Shown: piece by piece, positions 9,512 through 18,582 of the stretch
Layout of the letters: each line of letters opens with the position of its first letter
Position numbering within the stretch: the stretch's first letter is position 1
NCBI RefSeq assembly: GCF_900091515.1
Contig: NZ_LT607410.1
Location: 1,240,001-1,304,000 of the forward strand
Source: Micromonospora purpureochromogenes
GTDB taxonomy: Bacteria > Actinomycetota > Actinomycetes > Mycobacteriales > Micromonosporaceae
Direction of reading: 5' to 3'
DNA length: 64,000 nt
The notes under the pieces: model-generated
What the model was told of the DNA's origin: nothing
The model's database searches: none
Seen by the model: the letters and a program-made list of their open reading frames with translations, nothing else
Translations under genes and position numbers: made by a program

Positions 9512-11011
9512 TCACGTACGGCTGGCCACCCCGTACTGGTTGGCCTTGTCGAAGACATCCTGGGCGTACCGGCGCACATCGTTGTAGGACAGGATGGCGC
9601 CCCACCAGTCGCCCGGGATGGTCATGTTCCGGCCGCCCTTGCAGACGTACCGGGCGGCGGCGAGCGCCGCGTCGTCCAGATCGTGCGGGTCCTTGCGGCC
9701 GTCGTTGTCGGCGTCGACGCCGATCTCCTGCCAGGTGGTCGGGATGAACTGCATCGGCCCGATGGCCCGGTCGTAGACGGTGTCCCGGTCGAAGAGTCCC
9801 CGGTCGGTGTCGGTGATCCGGGACCGGCCGCCCTGCCCGTCGAGCGGGTCGCCGATGATCTCCGGTTCGGCCCGGCCGGTCGACTGGAGGCTGGCGCCGT
9901 TGGCCTGCCCGTGCCGCGACTCCACGTACCCGATCGCGGCGAGCGTGGTCCAGCTCAGCTGGCAGCTGCGGTTGGTCTCGGCGAGCACCAGCTCGGCGTA
10001 GCCGTACGCCTGCATGGCCACCGGCGAGATGCCGACCCGCGCGCCGGTGGTCTGGGCCCAGGCGGCCAGGGTGTCCGCCGGGCGGCCGGTGGCGGGCGGG
10101 GCGACCGGCCCGGTCGGCGGTACGCCGCCGGGCAGCGCGGTCGCGGGCGGCAGCCCGGGCAGCGCCGTCCCGCCGGGCAGCACCGGCACGGCGGTCGCGC
10201 CGGGCAGCGCACCCGGCGCGGGTACGACGACGGCGCCCTCGGTCGCGTCCACGGCCACCGGCTTCGGCGAGCGGGCGGCCGACGGGACCACCACGGCGCC
10301 CACCACCGCGGTGGCGGCGACCAGCGCGACGAGGAACACCCCGGGCAGGGTCAGCCGGCCGCTCGGGCGCAGGGACCAGGCCCGGGTGGCCCGGGCCGCG
10401 CCGACGACCGCCTGCCGGGGCGGGGGGAGCCGCACGGCGTGCGCGAACGGCATCCGGCGCCGCCGTCCCGGCTCGCCGCCGGCCTTGGCGTCGGCTCTCG
10501 CCGAATCCTTCTCGAGCCCGTCTGTGGGCGTGGCGCCGGCTTCCTCGCCGGCCCTGCTCCCGTCGCCGGTCTCCGCGTCGGTCCTGCCCGCGCCGGCCTT
10601 GCTCGTGTCGGCGGCCCCACCGCCGGCCTTCTCCGCGCCCGCTTTCTCCGCCCCCGCTTTCTCCGCGCCCGCTTTCTCCGCGTCGGCCTTGCCCACGTCG
10701 ACGTTCTCCCGGCCGGCTTCCGTCGCGTCGGTCGTCCCGGCGTCCGCCTTCGCCCTGCCGGGCGTCCCCGGCCGGACCTGCGCCGCCCCACCGTCGTTCG
10801 ACTCCACGGTGGTCGGTGCGCTGCCGGCGGTGGTCGCGGTTGACGGTTCGGCCGGCGACGGGTCGAGGAAGGGGCGGCGGGGGCGGGGGACCGGGGTCGG
10901 GTCCGGCGCGGCGCCTGAGCTGGCGAGCGGCCCGTCGGGCGGCGTCGCCGGTCGCAGGGGTCGCACCGTCGATGGTTCCTCGCCGCTCGCCACCCGTCGA
11001 GTATCACCCAT
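9512..11011 (-). CDS. Membrane-anchored lytic transglycosylase with repeat-rich cytoplasmic tail
   Basis: This 499-residue protein has a long, low-complexity charged N-terminus, then one membrane helix (LPGVFLVALVAATAVVGAVV) at about residue 220. A Pro/Ala/Gly linker and a C-terminal SLT-type murein transglycosylase domain follow. The domain shows the catalytic glutamate in AAIGYVESRHGQANG and the family signatures RAIGPMQFIPTTW and GDWWGAILSYND. It should cleave glycan strands outside the membrane. The cytoplasmic part carries an (AEKAG)4 run. No Shine-Dalgarno site is obvious, and the start lies only 38 bp from the divergent FmdB gene, so the two probably share a short promoter region and may be leaderless. 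Confidence 0.9.
   Translation of the reverse strand: MGDTRRVASGEEPSTVRPLRPATPPDGPLASSGAAPDPTPVPRPRRPFLDPSPAEPSTATTAGSAPTTVESNDGGAAQVRPGTPGRAKADAGTTDATEAGRENVDVGKADAEKAGAEKAGAEKAGAEKAGGGAADTSKAGAGRTDAETGDGSRAGEEAGATPTDGLEKDSARADAKAGGEPGRRRRMPFAHAVRLPPPRQAVVGAARATRAWSLRPSGRLTLPGVFLVALVAATAVVGAVVVPSAARSPKPVAVDATEGAVVVPAPGALPGATAVPVLPGGTALPGLPPATALPGGVPPTGPVAPPATGRPADTLAAWAQTTGARVGISPVAMQAYGYAELVLAETNRSCQLSWTTLAAIGYVESRHGQANGASLQSTGRAEPEIIGDPLDGQGGRSRITDTDRGLFDRDTVYDRAIGPMQFIPTTWQEIGVDADNDGRKDPHDLDDAALAAARYVCKGGRNMTIPGDWWGAILSYNDVRRYAQDVFDKANQYGVASRT
10625..10684 (-). repeat. 15-base tandem repeat encoding (AEKAG)4
   Basis: Four near-identical 15-base units with core GCTTTCTCCGCGCCC (plus-strand sense) lie inside the transglycosylase gene and add five residues per unit. 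The unit keeps the frame, so copy number can change without breaking the protein. Confidence 0.8.
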
Positions 11012-11049
11012 CCGGGTGCGACCGTCAGGCCCGGCCGTACGCTGGGAGC

Positions 11050-11271
11050 ATGCCCCGGTACGAGTTCCGCTGCCGCGCCTGCGGCGACACTTTCGAGGTC
11101 AACCGCCCGATGGCCCGGGCCGGTGATCCGGCGTCCTGCCCACAGGGGCACGCCGACACGGTCAAGCTGCTCTCCACCGTCGCGGTGACCGGCCGGAGCG
11201 GTGGTGGACCGGTCGGCGGCGCTCCGCCCGCGCCGGCGGGTGGCTGCTGCGGCGGTGGCGGCTGCTGCTGA
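11050..11271 (+). CDS. FmdB-family zinc-ribbon protein
   Basis: This 73-residue protein begins MPRYEFRCRACGDTFEV, the standard FmdB opening. CxxC at residues 8-11 and a second Cys/His pair in CPQGH form a likely zinc ribbon. The tail is glycine-rich and ends with clustered cysteines (GGCCGGGGCC), which is common in actinobacterial members. Function in the family is poorly known; regulatory roles have been suggested. The ATG at 11050 is preceded by GGGAG, and longer upstream frames cover the divergent promoter, so they were rejected. Confidence 0.9.
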   Translation: MPRYEFRCRACGDTFEVNRPMARAGDPASCPQGHADTVKLLSTVAVTGRSGGGPVGGAPPAPAGGCCGGGGCC

Positions 11272-11424
11272 GCGGCCACGACCGGCCCGTTCGGTGGCGC
11301 AGACCTTGCCGCTGACCGGCGGTAATGGCACCTTGGGGCGGACACCGCCCGGCCGTTCTCACGATGCGTGACGGCGCGACCATAGGGCAGCATGAAGCCG
11401 ACGTCAGGGGCGGAGGTTCCACGC

Positions 11425-14256
11425 ATGTCGCCACGGATCCACCTCCCGAGCGGGTGGGTGACCTTCGTGTTCACCGACATCGAGGGTTCGACCCGGCTGG
11501 CCCAGCTGCTCGGGTCGGGCTACCGCCCCGTGCTGTGGGAGCATCGCCGGCTGCTCCGGGACACCCTCGCCGGCACCGACGGCGCGGAGCTGCTGACCGA
11601 GGGCGACTCGTTCTTCCTCGCCTTTCCCGACGCGGCGGCGGCGCTGACCGCCTGCCTGACCGCCCAACGCGCGCTGTCCACCCACGACTGGCCCACCCCG
11701 GAGGCCACCCCCAGGGTGCGGATGGGGCTGCACACCGGCTACGCGGAGCCCCGCGACGGCGAGTACGCCAGCCCCGAGGTGCACCGGGCCGCCCGGGTGG
11801 CCGCCGCCGCCCACGGTGGACAGGTGCTCTGCTCGGCGGCGACCGCCCGGCACGCCGAACCGCTGCCGTCCGGCGCGTCCCTGCTGGACCTCGGCCTGCA
11901 CCGGCTGCGCGGCTTCGACGACCGGGAGCGGCTCTTCCAGCTCCTCGCGCCCGGCCTGGAACGGCAGTTCCCCCGGCCGCGCACCGCCGACGCGGTGCCG
12001 CACAACCTGCCCACCCAGGTCACCTCCTTCATCGGCCGGGAGACCGAGCGGGCGGAGCTCGACCTGCTGGTCCGCCGGCACCGGCTGGTCACGGTGCTCG
12101 GTGCCGGCGGCGCCGGCAAGACCCGGATGGCCGTCGAGCTGGCCGGCGGGATGGTCGAGGCGCACCCGGACGGCGTGTGGTTCGTCGACATCGCCACCGT
12201 CACCGACCCGGGGCTGGTGGCGTTCGCCGTCGCCGCGGTGCTCGGGCTGCGCCCCGAGCCGGGCCGCCCGATGCTGGACACCCTGGTCGAGTACGCCGCC
12301 GCCCGGCAGATGCTGGTGGTGCTGGACACCTGCGACGCCCAGCCGGCGGCCTGCGCCGAGGTGATCTCCCGGCTGCTCGCCGGCGGGAGCGGGGTGCGGG
12401 CGCTGGCCACCAGCCGGGAGTCCTTCGGCCTGCCCGGCGAGGTGGTCTGGCGCATCCCGCCGCTCTCGGTGGACCCGCAGCCGGGGCGTACCGAGAGCGA
12501 CGCGGTGGCGCTGCTGCTGGACCGGACGGCGGCGGCCCGGGGCGGCCGGCCGCCGGACTGGGCGGAGGCCGGTGACCTGCGTCGGGTGGTGCGGCGGCTG
12601 GACGGCCTCCCGTTGGCGATCGAGCTGGCCGCCGCCCGGCTCCGGGTGCTCTCCGCCGGGCAGCTCGCCGCCCGCCTCGACGACGTGCTCGGCACCCTGG
12701 ACGCCGGGCGGGTCGTGCCGGAGCTGCCGGCGGGCCGGGGCTGGACGGGCAACCAGCAGGACACCGTGGACCTGGCCGCCGCGGCGGCCGGGAGCGTGCC
12801 CCCGTCGGCCGCGCACCGGGCGGTGCAGCGTTCCGCCACCGAGCGGCACCTCACCATGCAGGCGACTGTCACCTGGTCGTACCGGACGTTGGGGCCGCGC
12901 GCGTCGCGGCTGCTGCGCTGGCTGGCGGTCTTCGCCGGCCCGGTGGAGCTGTCCACCGTGGAGTGGCTGCTCGACGACGACCCGCTCGACCCGCTGTCGG
13001 TGCTGGTGGACAAGTCGATGCTGCTGGCCGAGCCGCACGCGTCGGGCAGCACCTACCGGATGCTCGACCCGATCCGGGCGTACGCGGCCCGCCGGCTGGT
13101 GGAGGCCGGCGAGGAGCAGGCCGCGCGGGACCGGCACGTCGCCTGGTCGGCGCACGCACTGGAGAGCGCCCACCTGGGACCGGACGGCCAACCGGTGACC
13201 CTCTCGCTGTACGCGCTCGACCCGCTGGCCAGTGAGCTGCGGGCCGCCCTGCGCTGGTGCGCCACCGGGGGCAGCGCCCGGGCCGGGTTGCGGCTGGCCG
13301 GCGGGCTGGACCAGTGGTGGCGGGAGCGGGGGCTGTCCCGGGAGGCGCGGCTCTGGCTGTTCCGGCTCTACGGGCGGATGGCCGAGACCGGCGAGGCGAT
13401 CCCGGAGGCGGAGCTGGCGGCGGCGTACCACCTGCACTCGCTGCACGCCGGCGCGGACGGTGAGTTCGCCGAGGAGCTGCGCTACTCGCAGCGGGCCGAG
13501 GCGGCGGCCCGGCAGGCCGGTGACGCCGGGCTGCTCGCCCGGGTGCTGGCCGGGCGGGCGGCGCCGCTGATCGACATGGGGCAGTTCGCCGAGGCGGAGC
13601 GGGTCTGCCGCGAGGTGATCGACTGGGCGCACGAGCAGCAGGTGACCGGCGACGCGCTCTTCGCCGTCTACAACCTGGCGGAGCTGCTGTGGCGGCGGGG
13701 CGCGCTGAACGAGGCGGCGGAGCTGCTCGGCGCGGCCCGTCCGGTGGAGGCGGCGCGGCCGGTCGAGCGGGGCCGGCGGTCGGTGGACATGCTGCTCGGC
13801 ATGGTCGCCCTGGCCCGGGGTGATCTGGTCGCCGCGCACGAGCACCTGCTGGTGGCGCTCCGGTCCCTGATGAGCCACGGCTACCACGGCCGGGCCTGCG
13901 ACACGGTCAACGCGGTGGCGGTCCGCTGCGCCGTCGGCGGTGAGCTGGGCACGGCTGCCCGACTCTTCGGCGCGGCGCAGGCGACCCGGGCGCAGCTGCG
14001 GGCCACCCCGGGCATATACGGCAGCTACTGGCTGGAGCGCCAGGCCGAGCTGCGCCGGGTGCTCGGCGACGCCGCCTTCGACGCCGCGTACGGCGAGGGG
14101 GGTGAGCTGGGCCTGGAGGAGGCGGCGGCGCTGGCGTTGGCGGTGGAGCACCCCGATCTGGGGGCGGACTCGATCCGGTTCCGCTCCGCCGGGGCGGCCG
14201 CGCCCCGGCAGGGCGGCCCGGGCCGGCAGGAGCTGGACCGCCGGGAGCGGGCCTGA
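11425..14256 (+). CDS. Class III adenylate/guanylate cyclase fused to a STAND-type ATPase
   Basis: This 943-residue protein starts from the ATG at 11425, eight bases after a GGAGG; an in-frame ATG at 11392 has a weaker site. A class III cyclase domain comes first (VTFVFTDIEGSTRLAQ with the metal aspartate, then TEGDSFFLAFPDAAAA and VRMGLHTGYAEPRDGEY). Next is an NB-ARC-like ATPase with Walker A VLGAGGAGKTRMAVELA and Walker B MLVVLDTCD. Winged-helix and TPR-like repeats fill the rest. Actinobacterial relatives often end in a LuxR DNA-binding domain. This one does not, so it more likely signals through cAMP or partner proteins than by binding DNA itself. It is a single gene that converges on the phospholipase gene. 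Confidence 0.9.
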   Translation: MSPRIHLPSGWVTFVFTDIEGSTRLAQLLGSGYRPVLWEHRRLLRDTLAGTDGAELLTEGDSFFLAFPDAAAALTACLTAQRALSTHDWPTPEATPRVRMGLHTGYAEPRDGEYASPEVHRAARVAAAAHGGQVLCSAATARHAEPLPSGASLLDLGLHRLRGFDDRERLFQLLAPGLERQFPRPRTADAVPHNLPTQVTSFIGRETERAELDLLVRRHRLVTVLGAGGAGKTRMAVELAGGMVEAHPDGVWFVDIATVTDPGLVAFAVAAVLGLRPEPGRPMLDTLVEYAAARQMLVVLDTCDAQPAACAEVISRLLAGGSGVRALATSRESFGLPGEVVWRIPPLSVDPQPGRTESDAVALLLDRTAAARGGRPPDWAEAGDLRRVVRRLDGLPLAIELAAARLRVLSAGQLAARLDDVLGTLDAGRVVPELPAGRGWTGNQQDTVDLAAAAAGSVPPSAAHRAVQRSATERHLTMQATVTWSYRTLGPRASRLLRWLAVFAGPVELSTVEWLLDDDPLDPLSVLVDKSMLLAEPHASGSTYRMLDPIRAYAARRLVEAGEEQAARDRHVAWSAHALESAHLGPDGQPVTLSLYALDPLASELRAALRWCATGGSARAGLRLAGGLDQWWRERGLSREARLWLFRLYGRMAETGEAIPEAELAAAYHLHSLHAGADGEFAEELRYSQRAEAAARQAGDAGLLARVLAGRAAPLIDMGQFAEAERVCREVIDWAHEQQVTGDALFAVYNLAELLWRRGALNEAAELLGAARPVEAARPVERGRRSVDMLLGMVALARGDLVAAHEHLLVALRSLMSHGYHGRACDTVNAVAVRCAVGGELGTAARLFGAAQATRAQLRATPGIYGSYWLERQAELRRVLGDAAFDAAYGEGGELGLEEAAALALAVEHPDLGADSIRFRSAGAAAPRQGGPGRQELDRRERA

Positions 14257-14258
14257 CG

Positions 14259-14291
14259 CCGCCGGGCGCCCCGGTCGGGGACGCCCGGCGG
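14259..14291. terminator. Hairpin between convergent genes
   Basis: Arms 14259-14268 and 14282-14291 pair perfectly over ten bases, and inner C4/G4 runs extend the stem. It sits just after the cyclase stop and beyond the phospholipase stop, so it can serve both strands. No U-tract is present. Confidence 0.65.
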
Positions 14292-14308
14292 AGTCGACGG
14301 CGGCGGGG

Positions 14309-14848
14309 TCAGCCGCGCAGGGCGGCGCGGCGCTCCGCGTCGGCCTTCATCCGGGCGGCCCGGTCGATGTCGGACTGCTGGACGGCGGCTACGGAGCCGA
14401 AGACGCTGACCGCCTCGTAGTACGTCCAGGCCAGGCTGTAGCAGGCCGGCCGGACGACGATGTTGTACGTGGCGCAGACGCGCTTCAGGTCCGCGTAGAA
14501 GGCGCTGTCGAGGCGGGACTTGTTCGCCGAGAACTGGCCCATGGCCTTGTAGTTGCGGTAGCCGAAGTCGTGCCGGTAGCAGGAGAGGCTGAAGTTGAAC
14601 CCGAGCGGGTTGTCCGGGCTGGACGAGCAGTAGTCGGTGGACCAGTCGAAGGCGTAGTCGGACCAGGCGGCCTTGTTCAGCCGGGCGGAGTTCCAGGCGT
14701 TGTAGCTGGTGGCGCTGGTCTGTGTCCAGCTGGAGAGCACCGAGAGCTTCTGCTCGGGGGTCACCGCGAACGCGGGCGAGCTCACGCCGAGCATGGCGAG
14801 CAGTGCGAACGCGCCGGCGGCGAAGAGGGTGGCGAGTCGTCTGGGCAT
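14309..14848 (-). CDS. Secreted prokaryotic phospholipase A2
   Basis: This 179-residue protein has a signal peptide (RRLATLFAAGAFALLAMLG, cut near AFA) and matches the small actinobacterial PLA2 family. The active site is visible as SCYRHDFGYRNYK, with the His-Asp pair and neighbouring cysteines that form disulfides (DYCSSS, RVCATY, RPACYS). It should hydrolyse the sn-2 ester of phospholipids outside the cell. The start at 14848 has GGAGG seven bases upstream. A longer frame reaching 15703 passes through the neighbouring terminator and the GH gene and is not real. A terminator hairpin separates it from the upstream glycosidase gene, so it has its own promoter in 14849-14978. Confidence 0.93.
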   Translation of the reverse strand: MPRRLATLFAAGAFALLAMLGVSSPAFAVTPEQKLSVLSSWTQTSATSYNAWNSARLNKAAWSDYAFDWSTDYCSSSPDNPLGFNFSLSCYRHDFGYRNYKAMGQFSANKSRLDSAFYADLKRVCATYNIVVRPACYSLAWTYYEAVSVFGSVAAVQQSDIDRAARMKADAERRAALRG

Positions 14849-14978
14849 TCGGGTACCTCCGCGGGGGTGGCCTACGACCGGTGACCGGTGGATCACCATG
14901 GGTGCGACCAGTTTCGAGCAATTCCCATGCCTCGATGTGTTACCGGCGGGTACTATTGATGACAGACGATGAAACAGA

Positions 14979-15013
14979 CGAATGCCCCGGGCGGTGACCG
15001 CCCGGGGCATTCG
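14979..15013 (-). terminator. Strong terminator after the GH10-like gene
   Basis: Arms 14979-14995 and 14997-15013 are perfect 17-base complements around a single G, so an RNA hairpin would open a few central pairs. It lies nine bases beyond the stop of the glycosidase gene, and minus-strand RNA continues into a U-rich stretch (TCTGTTTCATC). Confidence 0.85.
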
Positions 15014-15021
15014 CGATTGGG

Positions 15022-16686
15022 TCAGCGCACCACCCGCGCCGGGCTGGGCAGGCTCTCGTTCCAGAGCCGGTCCAGCGCGGTCACGTGGTACGTGTACGTC
15101 CGCCCCGGCTCCGCCGTGTCGTCCACGAAGGACTGCGCCGCGGTGGCATAGTCGGCGCGCAGGGTGCCGACCAGGTGGGACGCGTCGGCGAAGCCGCAGG
15201 CGTCCACCCGCTCGCCCGAGTCGAAGCGGTAGACCGCGTACGAGGTGGCGTCGCCGAACGGACCCTGGCCGTCGGCCGGCTGCCGCCAGCTCAGCCACAC
15301 TCCGTCGGCGGACCGCTCCGCCCCGGTGACCAGCGGGGGCAGCAGCGGCTTGGCGGGCAGGTGCGGCATCGCCGGCACCAGCGCCGGGCGGGAGTAGTGC
15401 TCGGCGGCGTAGATGTCGGTCGCGCCGAGCCGGTTGGCCCGCACCTGCACGGCGGAGAAGTGCACGTTGCCGAGCACCTCCGGGTACGACCGGTTGAGCG
15501 TCAGGTGATCGGACAGCTCGCGCGGGTTCTGCCAGAACGGCCCGTACGCCGGTTCGCCGCTCTTGTAGTCGGCCTGGCCGATGTAGAGCTGCACCCGGGT
15601 GCCGCGTACCGTCTCGGCCCACCACGGCACCAGCCGGGCGTAGTCGGCGGCCGGGTACTGGCCGATGTACCAGTAGAGCTGCGGCACCACGTAGTCGATC
15701 CACTCCTGCTTGACCCAGGTGCGGGTGTCGGCGGAGATGATGTCGTACGACTGGCTGCCGGTGGTGTCCGAGCCCAGTGGGTCGGCCGACTTGTTACGCC
15801 AGATGCCGAACGGGCTGACCCCGAACTTCACCCACGGCTTGACCGCCTTGATCTTGGCGTTCATCTCCTGGATCAGCAGGTTGATGTTGTCCCGCCGCCA
15901 GTCCGCCTTGTCGGTGAAGCCTCGGTTGTGGGCGGCGAAGGTGGCGTCGTCCGGCACCTGGTGGGTGCCGCTCGGGTACGGGTAGAAGTAGTCGTCGAAG
16001 TGCACGCCGTCGATGTCGTACCGGCTGACCGCGTCCATCATCGCGGTCTGGACGAACTCGCGGACCTCCGGGATGCCGGGGTTGTAGTAGAGCCGGCTGC
16101 CGGCCACGCCAGCCGGCGGGTAGGCGAAGGTCCACTCCGGGTGCTGCCGCGCCGGGTGGTTCGGCGCGAGCTTGGTGAGGTCCGCGCCGGCGCCGCCCGG
16201 AGCCGGCATGGAGACCCGGTACGGGTTGAACCAGGCGTGGAACTCCAGGTTCCGCTTGTGCGACTCGGTGACGAGGAACTTCAGCGGGTCCCAGCCCGGG
16301 TCCTGGCCGCGCACCCCGGTGAGGTACTCCGACCACGGCTCGTACGGCGAGGGCCAGAACGCGTCCGCGGTCGGCCGGACCTGGACGACGACGGCGTTGT
16401 GGTTGAGCTGCTGCGCCAGGTCGAGCCAGGCCAGGTACTCGGCCTGCTGCTTGGCGACCTGGTCGGGGGCGGTCTGCGAGGCCTTGCTGGGCCAGTCGAT
16501 GTTGGTGACCGACGCGATCCACATGGCCCGGAACTGGCGCTTCGGGGTGGCCGGGTCGGTGCTGCAGTCGGTGGTGGCGGGTTCGGTGGCCGCGGTGTCC
16601 GGTGCGGCGCTCGCGGGCGAGCCGGCGACCAGCGCGCCGAGCAGTGCCACGGCCAGCCCGGCGGCTCGGAGCCGAGTTGCCTTCAT
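15022..16686 (-). CDS. Secreted family-10-like glycoside hydrolase (GHL10/YngK type)
   Basis: This 554-residue secreted protein has a signal peptide (LRAAGLAVALLGALVAG, cut after ASAA) and a TIM-barrel domain of the GHL10 family at about residues 50-400. Typical motifs are FRAMWIASVTNIDWPS, VVVQVRPTADAFWPS, LEFHAWFNPYRVS and DGVHFDDYFYPYP. A fibronectin-III-like region follows (about 455-554, VTGAERSADGVWLSWRQP). Relatives act on cell-wall or exopolysaccharide glycans; the substrate here is unknown. It is a single gene with a strong terminator. Confidence 0.88.
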   Translation of the reverse strand: MKATRLRAAGLAVALLGALVAGSPASAAPDTAATEPATTDCSTDPATPKRQFRAMWIASVTNIDWPSKASQTAPDQVAKQQAEYLAWLDLAQQLNHNAVVVQVRPTADAFWPSPYEPWSEYLTGVRGQDPGWDPLKFLVTESHKRNLEFHAWFNPYRVSMPAPGGAGADLTKLAPNHPARQHPEWTFAYPPAGVAGSRLYYNPGIPEVREFVQTAMMDAVSRYDIDGVHFDDYFYPYPSGTHQVPDDATFAAHNRGFTDKADWRRDNINLLIQEMNAKIKAVKPWVKFGVSPFGIWRNKSADPLGSDTTGSQSYDIISADTRTWVKQEWIDYVVPQLYWYIGQYPAADYARLVPWWAETVRGTRVQLYIGQADYKSGEPAYGPFWQNPRELSDHLTLNRSYPEVLGNVHFSAVQVRANRLGATDIYAAEHYSRPALVPAMPHLPAKPLLPPLVTGAERSADGVWLSWRQPADGQGPFGDATSYAVYRFDSGERVDACGFADASHLVGTLRADYATAAQSFVDDTAEPGRTYTYHVTALDRLWNESLPSPARVVR

Positions 16687-16752
16687 GCGGTGTGTCCCTT
16701 CGTCGGGCTCCCGGTTGTCGCGGCGTCCGTGGCAAGATTCGCCAGCGGCTAT

Positions 16753-16774
16753 CTACCGCTGGTAGGAAATTTTC
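16753..16774. promoter_or_regulatory. Two short palindromes upstream of the GH10-like gene
   Basis: CTACC-GCT-GGTAG (16753-16765) is followed by GAAA-T-TTTC (16766-16774), 67-88 bases upstream of the glycosidase start. A GAAA-N-TTTC palindrome is a form I associate with carbohydrate genes of filamentous actinobacteria, but the regulator is not identified here. The rest of 16687-16983 shows no gene and should hold both divergent promoters. Confidence 0.35.
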
Positions 16775-16992
16775 ACACCTGATGGGCTTCGCGCAAGGGT
16801 CCGACCTGGATGTCCGGATACCGGCCGACCCGGCGGAGGGGCGACACCGACCACCCGTGCGAACCGTGACGGTCCCCACACGCCGGGTCAGCGTCCGATC
16901 GGCCCGTGAAGTGGCGATTGGGGAGGGTCCGTCCTGGGTAGCATCGCCGGTCACCGGCCGCCACGGGGGCGGTCAAGGAAGGGGTGAACGCG

Positions 16993-18482
16993 GTGTCCGT
17001 GCTGCGCACCAAACCGATCAAGGACGTGCTGGCCCACGGCGAGGCCGACGGGAGCGACGGCAAGCTCGGGCTGAAGCGCCACCTCGGCGCGCGCGACCTC
17101 ACCGGCTTCGGCATCGGCATCGTGATCGGCACCGGCATCTTCACGCTGACCGGCATCGAGGCCCGCGACAGCGCCGGGCCCGGCGTGGTGATCTCGTTCG
17201 CCATCGCCGGGGTGGTCGCGCTGCTCGCCGCGCTCTGCTACGCCGAGCTGGCCTCCAGCGTGCCGACCGCCGGCAGCGCCTACACCTACGCGTACGCGAC
17301 GATGGGCGAGATCGTCGCCTGGATCATCGGCTGGGACCTGCTGCTGGAGTTCGCCCTCGGCGCGGCGGTGGTGGCCCGCGGCTGGTCCGGCTACCTCGCC
17401 GAACTCTTCGGCCTGCCCACCGCCTGGTTCGGCGAGGAGGGCAGCGTGGTCAACCTCGGCGCGATCGGCATCGTGCTGCTGCTCGGCGTGGTCGCCATCG
17501 TCGGCATCCGGGAGTCCGCCCGGGTCACCAACCTGCTGGTGCTGGTCAAGGTCGCCATCTGCGTCTTCATCGTGGCCGCCGGGCTGTTCTTCGTGAAGGC
17601 CGCCAACCTCACCCCGTTCATCCCGCCGGCGGAGCCCGCCGGCGCCGCCGACGACGGCATCAAGCAGCCCGTAACCCAGGCGCTGTTCGGGCTGGAGCCC
17701 TCGGTTTTCGGCTTCGTCGGGGTGCTCAGCGCCGCCGCGGTGGTCTTCTTCGCGTACACCGGCTTCGAGGCCGTGGCGAACCTCGGCGAGGAGACCCGCC
17801 GTCCCAAGCGCGACCTCACCCTGGGCCTGCTCGGCACGCTGCTGATCTCCACCGTGCTGTACATCGGCGTCTCGCTGGTCGTGGTCGGCATGGTGCCCTA
17901 CACCGAGATCGACCGGGGCGCCCCGATCGCCTCGGCCTTCAAGGCGGCCGGCGCGGGCTGGGCCGGCGTACTGGTCTCCATCGCGGCCATCGCCGGCCTG
18001 ACCAGCGTGATCCTGGTCGACCTGGTGGCCATGGGCCGGATCGGCTTCGCCATCTCCCGGGACGGCCTGATCCCGCCGTCGATCGCCAAGGTGCACCCCC
18101 GCTGGGGCACCCCGTACCGGATCTCCGCGGTGATGACGGTGGCGGTCGCGCTGCTCGCCGGCTTCCTGCCGCTGTCGGCCCTGGCCGACCTGGTCAGCAT
18201 CGGCGCGCTCTGCGCGTTCGTGCTGGTCTCGGTCGCGGTGCCGATCCTGCGCCGCAAGCGCCCCGACCTGGACCGGCCGTTCAAGGTGCCGTTCTCCCCG
18301 GTGCTGCCCATCGTCTCGGCGCTGGCCTGCCTCTACCTGATGCTCAACCTGTCGGTGGAGACCTGGATCCGGTTCCTGATCTGGATGCTGCTCGGCGCGG
18401 TCATCTACTTCGGCTACGGCTACCGCCGCAACCGCCTCGCCACCGCCGACCCCACCCCCACCCCCCCGCACCCGCCAGCTGA
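16993..18482 (+). CDS. APC-family amino acid permease; reading frame lacks a stop at its natural end
   Basis: This is a cationic-type amino acid transporter of the APC superfamily with about 12 membrane helices. The family opening (VLRTKPIKDVL, then LTGFGIGIVIGTGIFTLTG) and the TGFEAVANLGEETRRPKRDL loop are clear. GTG 16993 gives proper spacing to AAGGAAGG; GTG 16984 is the alternative. Homology ends near base 18430. The frame does not stop there: it passes a C5/C7 run, a 24-bp terminator hairpin and the antisense of the GH43 gene, and closes only at 19584. One extra C in the C-run would place the TGA at 18480-18482 in frame, so I end the feature there. This is either a sequencing error, a frameshift, or a true non-stop transcript. 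Confidence 0.8.
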
Positions 18483-18497
18483 CCCCCTGAGGGGCCT

Positions 18498-18551
18498 CTT
18501 TCACGGAAAGAGTGGCTATCCCGCCTCGGATAGCCACTCTTTCCGTGAAAG
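18498..18551. terminator. 24-bp perfect hairpin between permease and GH43 genes
   Basis: Arms 18498-18521 and 18528-18551 pair exactly over 24 bases with a six-base loop (CGCCTC). It lies between two convergent genes and can end transcripts from both sides. Its length and near A/T-G/C balance differ from the G/C-heavy local sequence, so it may belong to a repeated palindrome family. Confidence 0.88.
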
Positions 18552-18582
18552 TGCGCCCCAGCGGGGTGCGGGGGTGGGGGCG

